DNA of 64,000 bases from Rhodamnia argentea (lineage: Eukaryota > Streptophyta > Magnoliopsida > Myrtales > Myrtaceae): contig NC_063155.1 of assembly GCF_020921035.1 (NCBI RefSeq), forward strand, positions 21,595,311-21,659,310, written 5' to 3'. The translations under genes were made by a program, and so were the position numbers. The notes below the pieces were generated by a model that saw only the letters and a program-made list of their open reading frames with translations, made no database searches and was not told the DNA's origin. This document shows positions 43,477-56,900 of this stretch, one piece after another (position 1 is the stretch's first letter; the number at the start of each line of letters is the position of its first letter).

Positions 43477-44698
43477 CCTGCAATCCACGCGCCCAAAAAG
43501 AAAAAAAAAACGCCATGGACATCATCACGTGAAGACATTACTAACGCAAGTAAGAGGGAACGATAACTCCCGAAAAGCGACTTGGGCAAGAGTTCATACA
43601 GATTGGCCCAGCAGGGAAACGAAGAAGAAGAAGAAGCAGCAGCAACCTGACACTTCGGATTGATGTTCTGAGCAGCAAGTGAAAGTCAACGAAGCAGAGC
43701 TCTAGAGGCAACAAGACGAGAATCCAAGCGTAATATATGCCAGTGAACGTGCGTGTAAAGGTGGAGCGAGCGGGGTCGGTTCAAGCGCGAGCACCCACTT
43801 AGATGTTTCTCGCCTCTTCCGGTGGTTCCCGAGAGGTCAAGGCGAAAGCCCAAGACTGAAAAATTTGTGTTAGATAACTCTCAAGTTGATGTTTTCTTAT
43901 TAATTAGTTTACTTTGCCAGATTAAGGTGAAATTAAATATGTCCGACTGAGGAATTGGTTCGAGCATATCTTGTTCATTCTATTTTATTCAATTTCATTC
44001 ATTTTTATGCTCCATTTATTGCGTGAAAAATGAAAGATATGGAAAATATTTTTCAAAAAATAATCGCTTGTATCGTTCAAAATTATCAATGTCTAAATAT
44101 TTTCGTGGACAATGAAAATATTGTGCGTTCATTTAGTTTAAAAAAATTACAAGCATTTATTTTTAGAAAAATATTTTTCAAATGATTCATTTTTTGTGAA
44201 ACAAATGGAGCCTTAAATATAGTAGAATCAATGAGTGTATAAATCATTCTACTTTGTCACATGTCCCACAAACATCTCACTAGGTAAGCGAAAATGTCAA
44301 GAAGGTCTGAAATCAACATCAATCAGAACAAGGACTTTTAGGGCGAGTGTCGATACTTTCGCTCTAGAAATCAACTTCTAGAGAGAAATAATTTTTTTTA
44401 CTTTTTCAAATGGCTCCGAAATTACTTTTGATGCAAAAAAATGCTTCAAGAGTGGAGAAATAAAATCATAAAACCAAATAAATTTCTGCTTAAAAAATTA
44501 CGTTACCAAATAAATTTTTATTCTGAAAACAGAAATTCTACAAAGTGTTGCACTCTAGCTACAGCCACAAGGAGCACACACATGCAGGGAATTGTCGTTT
44601 GCTCCTCGCTCATGTGAGCTCACTTCGTACGAGACGTTAGATTTTGTGGGACCTACAATTGCGCCTATATCCACGGCACCTGTGTCTTCATCAAATAG
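43477..44698. other. Divergent intergenic region, COX7a-like side
   Basis: This contains the COX7a-like promoter. A GGCCCA (site II type, TGGGCC on the gene strand) lies at 43,605-43,610, about 130 bases upstream of the outer ATG; such motifs are frequent in plant nuclear genes for oxidative phosphorylation. From about 43,900 to 44,560 the sequence is AT-rich with nothing recognisable. Confidence 0.5.
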
Positions 44699-44963
44699 GC
44701 CGAAGCCCATTTCCCCGCGGCAGGGTGACGGCTCGTTAGACCCGCGAATAAATGGGCCCCTCGGCCTAACGGCCCATGAGGCCCGACTTGAGATGAAAAG
44801 CGCGGGAAAAGTACATCGGCAAATTAATCATTTAATTCCCCGCTCTTCTTCAGTCTCGCGGCACCGAGAACTGATATCATCGTGGACTCGAAAACCCTCT
44901 CTCTCTTGCTCTGTGGGATTCGTCGGCGGTTTCGTTCATTATCTTACGTCAATCGTCCGCAAG
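44699..44963 (+). promoter_or_regulatory. Promoter of DNA polymerase epsilon gene (E2F, site II, telo-box)
   Basis: The 265 bases before the start codon hold a cluster of motifs known from plant proliferation genes. GCGGGAAA (E2F consensus) lies at 44,802-44,809. Three site II type words (AGCCCA at 44,704, TGGGCC at 44,753, GGCCCA at 44,771) precede it. A telo-box AAACCCT lies at 44,892-44,898. Control by E2F at the G1/S transition is inferred from these motifs and the gene product. Confidence 0.65.
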
Positions 44964-47900
44964 ATGGACGGCGAGAGCCGGAAGCGCGAGCGTCCAGACT
45001 CGCTGAGCTTGAGGAGGCAGAAGCAGCAACAGCGATCTGCCGAGGAGGAGCTCGAGTCGAAGTTAGGATTCGATCTCTTCTCGGAAGGCGAGAAGAAGCT
45101 CGGCTGGTTGCTCACGTTCGCTCCTGTACGTAAATTTCGCCGCATCATTCGTCATTTGGCCGAATTTTACCTTCTCCGTTCAACTTGTTTCCCGATTTCG
45201 GCGGTATCCGGAAGTTATTTGTTTCTTAGCTTATTAATTGGAGGATGTGTTGATGAAAACTCGATCGCTTATCTGAGTTTCTGGTTCGAGGATGCTCTGG
45301 TTTTTGACTTTTGGTTTGTTTTGCAGTCATCGTGGGAGGACCCTGAAACATTCAAAGTCTATAGTTGTATCGATCTTTATTTTGTTTCTCAGGTAACCGA
45401 TGATGCTGAAATTCATATAGTGGATATATTTCGAATGTTGTCTATGTCCATCGGTATGTTATTGGGTCGACCGTTTACTCCTTGGAGTTTGATTGCAGGA
45501 TGGTAACAGTTTCAAGTCAAAGTACAAGTTTCGTCCTTACTTTTATGCTGCAACAAAGGTAGGGATGAAGTGATTCTCTGCATCTATGTTTCTGATCCAC
45601 GGCTAGAAATGAGCGGGAAGCAAAAGCTTGAGAATGATATGGTCGAAGATGCACATTAATGCCAAACAGACCAGAATGTAGAACGTACCTTTACTGGGTC
45701 AAAGTTGCTTACTCAATTTCTTTTTTTTCAAGTCAATGAATTGTAGCTATCACTTTGTGGCCGTATGATTATTGCTCCTGGAGATGAAACATCTGGAAAA
45801 GTAGGTCATTTGGAGTAGCATAGGTCCCCACTGATGGACATTACTAACTGTGCCGAATTTGTGAGGTACTTAGGGGATAGAGATGATGGTGCAGTTATTG
45901 TGATGAAGTTTAGTAAAAATTTTGGGACCTGCTGCTGTTTCACATTGTATTAAATTCTTGTGTTACTGCAACACTAATATAGGTCGTCTTCCCTATACTG
46001 CTTGTGCAGGAGAAAGTGGAAATGGACGTTGAGTCTTATTTAAGACGAAGATATGAAAGCCAAATTGCTAATATTGAGATTGTGGAGAAGGAGGACCTTG
46101 ATTTAGTAAGCCACTCTTTTTTATTTTTTTACTTCTGCAGTCACTGTTTATTGCACATAGCATGGTTTAGATTTTCTTTCCATGTTCATTTCTTTGTACT
46201 GTGTCTAGTTATTTTCTACCATAGTTTACTGGCAACACCATTCTATGAGAATAGATCTATTCTATTGTCAAGGGAGCGGCTGCAATGGACTTAAAAAAAG
46301 GTCAAATGGACATTCATTTCTTATTAAAGAAATCATGGAGCATGAGTTTATTTAAAATCTGATGATGTTAATTCCGCTCCCATCTCCTGGCCCATTAATA
46401 AGGTGTACTTACCATGATGGGTTCAGCTTGCTACTGAAGCTTTTCCTGATATTTTACAAAAAGTTACATCTATTTGCATGGATTAACTGGATACATCTTT
46501 TTGCTTTTCGATGGGTTGATTAATTGGTAGCAAATTGACGACCTGTCAATTGAATAGCAGAATTGATGTTTCTTCAAGTTCAAAAGGGTCCGGGACAAAA
46601 AATCTCTTGGATCGTGGTATATGGAATTTGAAATTCTTTGTGCTTTTGAAATTCTCTATATACATTTAGAGGCATGAATTTTCTGTTTGATACTCTAGTG
46701 TTATTTCTGGAAATGAAATGTCTCTCTCAACCAAAGACTATAGTCGTTTACTTCTCTTTAATTATTTTCGACTCGGGCATTATGGTCCGTGCTTTTGTTC
46801 CACAAAGTGGGTATTTTGGGGGTTCGAAATATCCAGGTTGCAGTCCTTGCCAAGTGGAATTTGTTCCTTCAAGCTTGAGGTGATGTTCTGCTTGTTATGG
46901 GCAGAAAAACCATCTCTCTGGATTGCGGAGATCATATCTTAGAATATCCTTTGATACTGTTCAACAATTAATGAATGTGAAGAGCGATCTTCTGCACATT
47001 GTTGAAAGAAACCGGGTAAAGAAGGAAGCTGCAGAAGCATATGAATCTATATTGATGGTGAAGAGGTAAGCTTCATTTTCTCCTCAGTTCTTCATTCTGA
47101 TGAAGTGGGTACATTTGTCGGTTTTTTAACGTTCAGTGCAATTAAGCAGAGTCTTTTATTCTGTTCTTTTTCTATAAGGAAAGTGTTCATATATTTCACT
47201 AACTTCTCAGTGCATATCTGCAGAGAACAAAAACCTCAAGATTTTCTTGATTCTATCATTGACCTCCGAGAATATGATGTGCCATACCATGTACGCTTTG
47301 CTATCGATAATGGTGAGTAGATGTGTCATTTTGTTCTCTAGAGGAACTTCTTGCTAAGTTTGCTTTTTAAAGTGGAAGGCATGTCTTTTTGTCTCATGTA
47401 AGTTTCTACTGACAGATTTGCGATGTGGACAATGGTACGATGTTAGTATATCTAGTTCCGGTGTCATGCTTGAGAGGAGAACTGACCTACTTCAGCGTGC
47501 CGAAGTTCGTGTTTGTGCATTTGATATTGAGACCACAAAACTACCCTTGAAATTTCCCGATGCTGAATACGATATGATCATGATGATTTCATACATGGTG
47601 GACGGAAGAGGTTACCTAATTATCAACAGAGAGGTGTGTAATCAAGACTTCATCTATTTGCTTGACATGAATATGCTCTGATCTCTGTTGCTGATTTAAT
47701 CAACATAATGCCTGATTGTTATCATGTATCTAATACCGGTTCACTTATCTTTAGTGTGTTGGACAAGATATAGAAAATCTCGAGTACACCCCAAAACCAG
47801 AATTTGAAGGAATTTTTGAAGTGATGAATGTGAAAAACGAGGTAATGACATATTTCGTGAAGTGTTCTTATTATGCTTGCATTTGCGGATGGCATGACCG

Positions 47901-50900
47901 ACCTTTTTTCAGGTAGAACTCCTTCGTCGCTGGTTTGCCCACATGCAAGAGCTGAAGCCTGGCATATATGTCACGTATAATGGTGACTTTTTTGACTGGC
48001 CGTTCTTGGAGAGCAGAGCAGCCCATCATGGGTTCAAAATGATCTGTGTACGTATTCATTGATATTCATTTGGGTATTATTACGTACTCATTGATATTCA
48101 TTTGGGTATTATTCAGAGACTGAGCTTTTGTTTTCACTTCTAGATTGCACCTTAGTGTGATTTCGAATGCCAACATTTGGTTCAGGAATTCATCAGCATT
48201 TCCCATACCTTCCTATCTATTTTTTTTTTAATCTTTCAGGAGGTAGGATTTCAATGCGATAAAAACCAAGGGGAATGCCGCTGTAAATTTGCCTGTCATC
48301 TGGATTGTTTTGCTTGGGTCAAACGTGACAGTTATCTTCCCCAGGGTAGCCAGGGTCTGAAGGTAAGGTCATCAATTTCAAGTTGCTATGCTATTTGTTG
48401 GGATTTTCTTTTGTTATAATCTTGCATTATTTACAGCATTAGTACTGCAACTTTGTGATCTGTCTCATATAAGGTTGTGAGATGCTTTAAGCTTTTCATG
48501 TTTAGAATATTTTCACTTCTGTTGTGAGCTGGTAAGCTCTTTGTCTTTTTGCTGCCTGTAACTATCTGATATGGGTTACCCATAGAGAAAAGAAGAAAAG
48601 ATAGAAGGATCAAAACAGTTCAGTACTACTTAATAATACATCTATAAGTGATTATTTACTGGTTTCAACTCATCTATATGATATTTTTGGAAGCATGTCT
48701 TCGCCTGCATTGTGTGCTAGGAGGTAACATAGTTCTTGGTCTGTCTCATGCAAGGCTGTGACAAAGGCGAAGTTGGGTTATGATCCCCTTGAAGTAAATC
48801 CAGAAGATATGGTGCGGTTTGCAAAAGATAAGCCTCAGGTATGAATTATCTGCAGTGATTCCTTCATTTGGATGTTTGTGTTTGTATTGAGTAGGTTGTT
48901 TGAAATGCACGTATTCCTCTGAATAACCAAATGACGAGGGTTTGTTTCTTAAAATGTTTGGACAGATGATGGCTTCATATTCTGTTTCTGATGCTGTCGC
49001 GACATATTACCTGTACATGACCTATGTTCACCCATTCATTTTCTCTCTTGCAACTATAATCCCCATGTCACCTGATGAGGTTCTCCGCAAAGGTAGTGGG
49101 ACCCTTTGTGAAATGCTTCTTATGGTTCAGGTAGGTTTTTGGGCGCCTATGCATCTTCTTTCCTGGGTGAAGATATTTCTTCTATTGTGATAAGTACAAT
49201 AAATTAATTTTATTCTCTCTCTGCTAATGAATATTGTATTGATTACAGGCATACAAGGCCAATGTTATATGCCCCAACAAGCACCAAGCCGAGCTAGAGA
49301 AGTTTTTTAAAAATCGCCTTCTTGAGAGTGAGACATACATTGGAGGCCATGTGGAGTGCCTTGAGAGCGGCGTTTTTAGATCCGATATTCCAACTTACTT
49401 TAAGCTTGATCCAGCTGCATATGAGGTAACAGGGTATTGTGGCTTAGTTTTCTCAACTAAAGAATTCTGGCATTCCCTGACCCTGGAGTACTTTAATTTC
49501 AGCAACTCATTAACAACCTTGACCGCGACCTTCAGTATGCAATCAGAGTAGAGGGTAAAATGGATTTGGAATCAGTCTGTAATTATGACGAGGTGAAGAA
49601 TGCTATTAGGGAGAAGGTGCTAGCCTTGTCTCTCCCTGGTTAAATTTCTTTTAAATAATGCTGTGCCCCAAGGAAGCTCCCCAGCTCATGCTTCATTTGA
49701 AGAAGTTGCAATGTTTATTTTTTTTAGATTTAAAGCTTGCCTTTTATTTGAATTGTTAATTTGATCAGCATGCATTACATTGAATATGACATCAACAACT
49801 TCATTGCTTTTTCTTCATTATTTGACCCATTCATGGGATTTCTTCGATACCTCTAACTAACAATATTGTTTTCTATCCCATTATATTATTCCCTCAAACT
49901 GATGATGATTACATGGCATTCTCCAGCTTCAAAAATTGCAAGATGAACCGGTACGTGAAGAGTCTCCTCTCATTTACCATCTGGATGTGGCTGCTATGTA
50001 TCCAAATATTATATTAACAAACAGACTTCAGGTATGCTGTTGCAGAGATTTCTTTTATTCACCTCTTTGCTTGAGGTTGTTCTGTTTGCAATGGGAAAGA
50101 GACGTGTATGTCAATCCTTTGCTGACATTTGACAGAACAGAGTACAGCTACAAACGCATTAATGAATGAAGTTCAATCATGAAGTAAACGAGGGTATTCT
50201 TGTACCCTGGATGGGATAAATTAAGTGGGGCAACAAGTGAGGGCTATGAATACTCACATGCTCCATGAGTGATCATATCTACTATAAATTAAGTTCTAGC
50301 TATGGTTAATTTTTTCACCCCTAGACTCTACAGGTTCTGTAACAATAAATTTTTGGCCTGTTTATAATATTCAGTTATTTGTTCAATCTTTGTACTTTAG
50401 TTTGCTTAATTACCTTGTTGGTTAATGCGCCAAGCTTACCTTTTGATTGATCTCCAGCCACCGTCAATAGTCACTGATGAGGTATGCACAGCATGTGACT
50501 TCAATCGTCCAGGAAAAACTTGTCTCCGAAAGCTTGAATGGGTTTGGCGTGGGGAAACTTTTATGGCAAAGAAAAGGTTCCATATCTCTCCAGCCAAATC
50601 TCCTTTCCATTTATTTCAAGTCTGCATAGAATATTGACAAAAATCTGATGAAAAATGTAATGTGGCTATTAATTCAACCTTCAGCGACTATTACCATTTG
50701 AAGAGGCAGATAGAGTCTGAGATTGTTGATATGTCAGATGGACAATTATCCAAATCATTTCTTGACCTTCCTAAAGCAGAGCAACAAACAAAGCTTAGAG
50801 ATCGTCTTAAGAAATATTGTCAGAAGGTATGCCAGAGATCATCTTCAATAAGAGCTTTTCCAATTGTTATGATTTAAATTACTAAGCTATGTATTGTTGC

Positions 50901-53900
50901 ACAGGCATATAAAAGGGTACTTGACAAGCCAGTCGCTGAACTTCGAGAAGCAGGGATATGCATGCGGGAGAATCCATTCTATGTAGATACTGTCCGCAGG
51001 TTAGCAAAATAGATTGCGTGTTTTGTATATAATGACACCAATAATTGGCCTGTTTGTTAGACAGTATGTTGATATCTTTGTCCTATCAAGGGGATTGAGA
51101 ATTTTTGCCTGTACGACAGTAAAATCTATTCCTTAATGTTTGCCCCTCTAAAGCTGTTCCTTGCAAATGAGCTGCTACTTGCAGTACGTCTGTATTGTTG
51201 TTTGCCGTCTGCAAGGGCTTAACTGTGGCTAACCTAGATAGGGCCCAACTGCTGGTTGCATTTTCATGCTAACAGTATTTTGTTTTCTTTTTGTGATTTT
51301 GGTGTCAGCTTTCGTGATAGAAGGTATGAGTACAAAGGACTTAATAAAGTCTGGAAGGGGAAGCTGTCAGAAGCTAAGGCTAGTGGCAATTCTATAAAAA
51401 TACAGGAAGCACAAGTATGAAACATCTTCATGTCTACTCACAACCTGATTTTCATCTTTCTTCTACATTACAAGCAGTTTTATTATTGGTACTCTTTGAT
51501 ATTTGCAGGACATGGTGGTGCTCTATGATTCGCTCCAGCTAGCTCACAAGTGTATACTTAATTCCTTCTATGGATACGTCATGCGAAAGTGAGTTGATTA
51601 GGTTTTAATCAAATCTTATTAATAAAAACCTGTTTATATGTTTTGATTACTGTTATTGATGGTTGCTATTGCAGGGGAGCAAGGTGGTACTCCATGGAAA
51701 TGGCTGGAGTAGTTACGTATACTGGAGCAAAAATCATTCAGAATGCTCGCTTGCTGGTAGAAAAAATTGGAAAACCACTTGAATTAGACACGGATGGTAT
51801 CTGGTGTGCCCTCCCTGGATCTTTCCCTGAGAATTTCACTTTCCAGGCAAAGTATGATTATGCTTCTTAATTTTTACATGTTGCAAGATTTGCGTTAGTC
51901 ATATGTGAAGCTACGATCTTTTCAGCATGTTCATCTTGTTTCCCCTTCAGTTTTGGAGAAGATAGCTTTGCCTTTTTTATTTATGCGATCTGAGCATGAT
52001 TTTCAGGGATTCAAAAAGAAAGCTTACCATCTCTTACCCATGTGTTATGCTCAACGTTGATGTGGCAAGGAACAATACAAATGATCAGTACCAGGTCATA
52101 ATTGAAACTGTCTTGCAGGAAATTGTCATTTACTTTAAGATATCCTTTAGATAGGGTGGATTTCACCTTACCAATGAACTTTATGTAAAAGTGATTTTTG
52201 CTCTAGTGGTCTAACTGGTAATTCTTAGCAGACTCTTACCAATCCGATCAACAAGACATATACCACTCACAGTGAATGCTCCATTGAATTTGAAGTGGAT
52301 GGACCATACAAGGTAATGGATTTCCTCGTGGACTACAATTTTGTAATTGAGTTGCTCGTGACCTTTTTCCTCTCCATGAAGGCAATGATTCTCCCAGCTT
52401 CTAAGGAAGAAGGGATCTTAATTAAGAAGCGTTATGCTGTTTTTAATGATGATGGGACCCTTGCTGAGCTGAAAGGTTTTGAGATCAAGCGTAGAGGTGA
52501 ACTCAAGCTTATCAAAGTGTTTCAGGTATCTTTGCTTGTGCTTTCCCCTACTCCAGCTCATTCAATCTTCTGCTAGCCGTCTAATGGGGATCCTCTCTTC
52601 TTCTCTGAGGACAAACTTAAATAACTTTTTTTCGGTTGTAACTCATGGAGACACTTATCTGACCACGTACGGATGCATTAACAAGATCCTACAAAATTTC
52701 TTTCATTCCTTTATTTTCAAACATCTGTTTTCCCTGTCCAGTTCATTTCTTAGGATAAGTCAGGTTGTCCGCGAAATTTGAACTACACTTTTTTATATTC
52801 GATCCGGAAGCATCTGTTGAAGAATTTCCTCCTCATGTGGAATGTTTACTCCTGTGCAGGCTGAACTTTTTGACAAGTTTCTTCATGGTTCAACCTTAGA
52901 AGAGTGCTACTCATCAGTTGCCTCTGTTGCAAACAGCTGGCTTGATCTTCTTGATGTGCGTAAAAGATAAGCTTATCTTCCCTAGTGAGATTGCATTATT
53001 TGAAATGCTGAATTTTGTCAACCAACTCCTGTTCATGAGTGTTTGACATTCTTTCCCCTTATATCTTCAGAATCAAGGGAAGGATATTGCAGATAGTGAA
53101 TTGCTGGATTACATATCAGAGTCAAGCACCATGAGCAAATCCTTGGTTGACTATGGGGGGCAGAAGTCTTGCGCAGTGACTACTGCTAGACGTTTAGCTG
53201 ATTTTCTTGGTGAAGCTATGGTAAAAGACAAAGGCTTGCGCTGCCAATATGTAGTCGCATGTGAACCGAGGGTAAGTTACTCTAACATTGTCTTGGAAGA
53301 TCCTGGATCCAGGAATATTATTGTATTAATGGTCTTAGAAGTTCGTGTAGCTAACTTTCATACTTTGACATTATGTGACTGCTGAAAGATTTAATTCTAG
53401 CAAGATGGAAATTAAACAATCACAAGAAATAGTTTCTTTATTTCTTCTTTATGCATAAGTTGGTGTCAATTTGGACATAAATGAACATGGTGTATAAAGC
53501 AGATAAAATGCCTTCTATTATTTGTGTAGAACACACAAATATGCATGCATATATAGAACATTGTGTAGAGAACTGAAAAACGCATTAGCCGTGGCTGTGT
53601 CTATTAATTTCTGTTTTAGCATTTCATGGTGAAGGTTCTCTAGGTTTGCATAACCTTAAAGAGCCTAATGGTCTCCCTTCTGCCTAATTGCTAGTTTAGC
53701 AGTCCCATGGCATCTTCTACCCTAGTTTAGGTTGCTTTTCTATTTTTGGAATATCTAATGGAGTTTTCTTTTGCACACTATGAACAGGGGACACCTGTCA
53801 GCGAGCGTGCTGTCCCTGTTGCAATATTCGAAACTGATATTGGTTAGTTAGTCCTCTCATCACCTCCGTAACATCCTTTTGCTGCTCATCAACTAAACAA

Positions 53901-56900
53901 ATTAATGCCTTGTGTTGCAGAAATAATGAAGTATTACATAAGAAAATGGTGCAAAATATCCTCAGATGTTGGCATCAGATCAATCATTGATTGGTCCTAT
54001 TACAAGCAACGGCTCAGTTCTGCCATTCAGAAAATTATAACCATTCCTGCTGCAATGCAGAAGGTGGTATCTATGTTACTCTTTGTTTAAATAATCCATC
54101 TTCCCTTTTATTCCAAAATTATGAGGCTTAAAATTTTTTAGGTTGCAAATCCTGTTCCTAGAGTTGTTCATCCTGATTGGCTGCATAAGAAGGTTCGTGA
54201 GAAGGACGACAAGTTACGCCAACGTAAACTAGTTGATATTTTTGCCTTGAAAAATAAGGGTGATGCACCAAACGAAGGTCCTGGTGATATTAGCCCCAAC
54301 CATATAATGAATCAAAAGAATGTGGAAGATTTAGAAGATTTTGGAAACAATAAAGGAAGTTCTATAAACAGGCCAACACCAGTTGTTCGTTACTATGAAA
54401 GTACCAGTGAGAGGCATCCAGCCAAATTGATGTGCCAAGCAGATGGCCATCAGGAAGAATCCAGAGTTATAAATAACGAGCTTCAAGAACTTTTGTCATT
54501 GCAGCAACATGCTGTGTCTGCAGAAAATATTGACAGAAACATTGATTATCAAGGATGGCTTGAAATGAAAAAGAGAAAGTGGAAAGATGCGCTAGACAAG
54601 AGAAAACGACGAAGGTACATTTTTCGCTTCTGCTGATGAGTGGCCAGTTTGATAGCATGAGATTTTTCCGTACAAAAGTTCTGTTTTATATAGTGCATAA
54701 AAAGGTTGAGTCTCGTGTGGATGCACATTCTTTTACTTTGTCCCCCATTGCATGAGGTGCAGCATCTGGATTCTAAAGTCAATACCATAATCTTTGCAAT
54801 TGAGAGGCTGGCAAGCGGATGCGTGTCCTATAATGTATTATGACACACCTTGGCTTGGAAGCACAGAACATCAGGTTTATGTGTTGAAGACCAAAATACA
54901 CGAAGTGACTGTGGGCTAAGCCAATGACACATTCCCCACCTCCACTGGACACTTCGCTTTTAGACCACCTTAGATAATGCAGCCCTTTCTTTCAATTTAT
55001 GCTTCTCACTTACTGATATGATCCTTGCCTGAATCTTGAGTTTGGTTGGGTGCTTGCATTTTGCACTCATCAGCAAGATTGTGGTGGGCATGTTCTTTTC
55101 TTTTTCTTTTTAACCATAGGTATGTGGGTTTGTTATTTCTGTTGTGCTCATTTGAGCTCGGGATAGGGGTCTTATCTTGTCGAATAACAATGGCTTTGCT
55201 CTTTCACAGGTTGGGCAACTTGAAGACTCCATCCATCCGAAATGGTGTTTCCAAACAGCCAGCTGGTAAGAAAAATCATATAGAAGCCAATGGGAGACAA
55301 GGGGTTAGCTCATACTTTACAAGGCATGAAGGAGCCCTGACAAGATGTCACTGGCAGGTCAAATTAGGATCAAGTTACAAAAATTTCATGGCAACGATAA
55401 CCAATTGACTGCTGAAATCTGTCAGCTGAACTGTTTCTGCTTCTTTCAGATTATACAACTGGTTCCAAGTACAATGAGTGGACAGCTTTTTGCTTGGGTG
55501 ATTGTTGATGGAATTATGCTTAAAATTCCTATTGTTGTTCCTAGAGTGTTTTACCTCAACTCTAAAGCATCAAAAACAGAAGAATTTCCTGGGAGGCGTG
55601 TTAACAAGATTCTGCCCCATGGGAGGCATAGCTATAACCTAGTAGAGGTATGCCTTCCTCAAATTTTTACTAAGTTGGATTCTACCTTAAAGGAGATATT
55701 CTTGGGAAAAGCTTGTTAAATTTGTTTTCCTGCTTCTTTGCTTTTTTTTCATTTGTTTGCATGAAGGTTACTACAGATGAAGATCAATTCACGATTGAAA
55801 GCAAAAAACTTACATCTCTACTTGCAGACCCAGAGATTGAGGTCAGGATGCCATTGCATGTTATATCAACAATATTCATTTTCCGTTGCTTGTATTCTCT
55901 TGCTTACAAATACGTTTTATGATTTAAAACTTATGCTCATCATTTGCTGATTTCTCAAACCCTCAGTTTTTTCTCAATACTAATTATGGCATGTAAATGT
56001 TTCGGAGTTTGGAGAACAAGGCTTCTAGTTCATGAGAAGAGAAGATTAAACATATTAAGCTGTGCCTTCTGTCTCTAGTAACAGTTTAGGCTGACCAACT
56101 TGTCCTGGTTCATCATAAGCTGTGACAGATATGTGCTAATGACAAATTGTGATACTCTGCTAGCAGAGACATGAATCTAAATTCAATCCCGGTAGTTCTC
56201 ATATCGCGTGCAAAGAATTTATGACGTTCACTGTTGACTAGACCCATTAGTTTCTCTCCCATCCTATGTTCCATATCAGAAACTTGTCGTAGTGAGCTCT
56301 TTATTGATCATATCTTGACTTTCAGTTTAAATTCTACAAGGACATGTAGGGCCTTGACACACAAGATATTATTTTGCAGGAAAGAAAAATAGCTGCAGCG
56401 AATTTAGGCAGTGATATTTCCATTATGAAACATGTTTGCTAAGCTGATGTGCATTTTATCAATCGATCTTGCTGGTAATACATCTTTAGTGAGTTTTACT
56501 TTTACCAAACTGTGATGCTTATGTTTATCTCAGGGAGTATATGAGACAAAAGTGCCTTCAGACTTTGGTGCTATCCTGCAGATTGGATGTGTCTGTAAAG
56601 TAGATAAAACGGTGAAGAAACGAAATGCCCAAGACAGTTGGTGTCTAACTGAATTACATATGAAAACTACAGCAGAGTGCTCTTATCTGGAGCAGTCCAT
56701 CTCGTTCTTTTATTTGTACCATAGGTAATCTGATCTATCTTTTGATACATGGATTAGCTCTATGCACATGATGGTGATTTGACCATAGAAAAAAAATCAT
56801 GTTAGTACATGTACCTCTACTGGGTTATATCTCAAGCCTTTTCAAGTTGGAAAAGGACGACTGTTTTCTAACTCTTATCTTCCTCTAGTTTTTTGGATGA

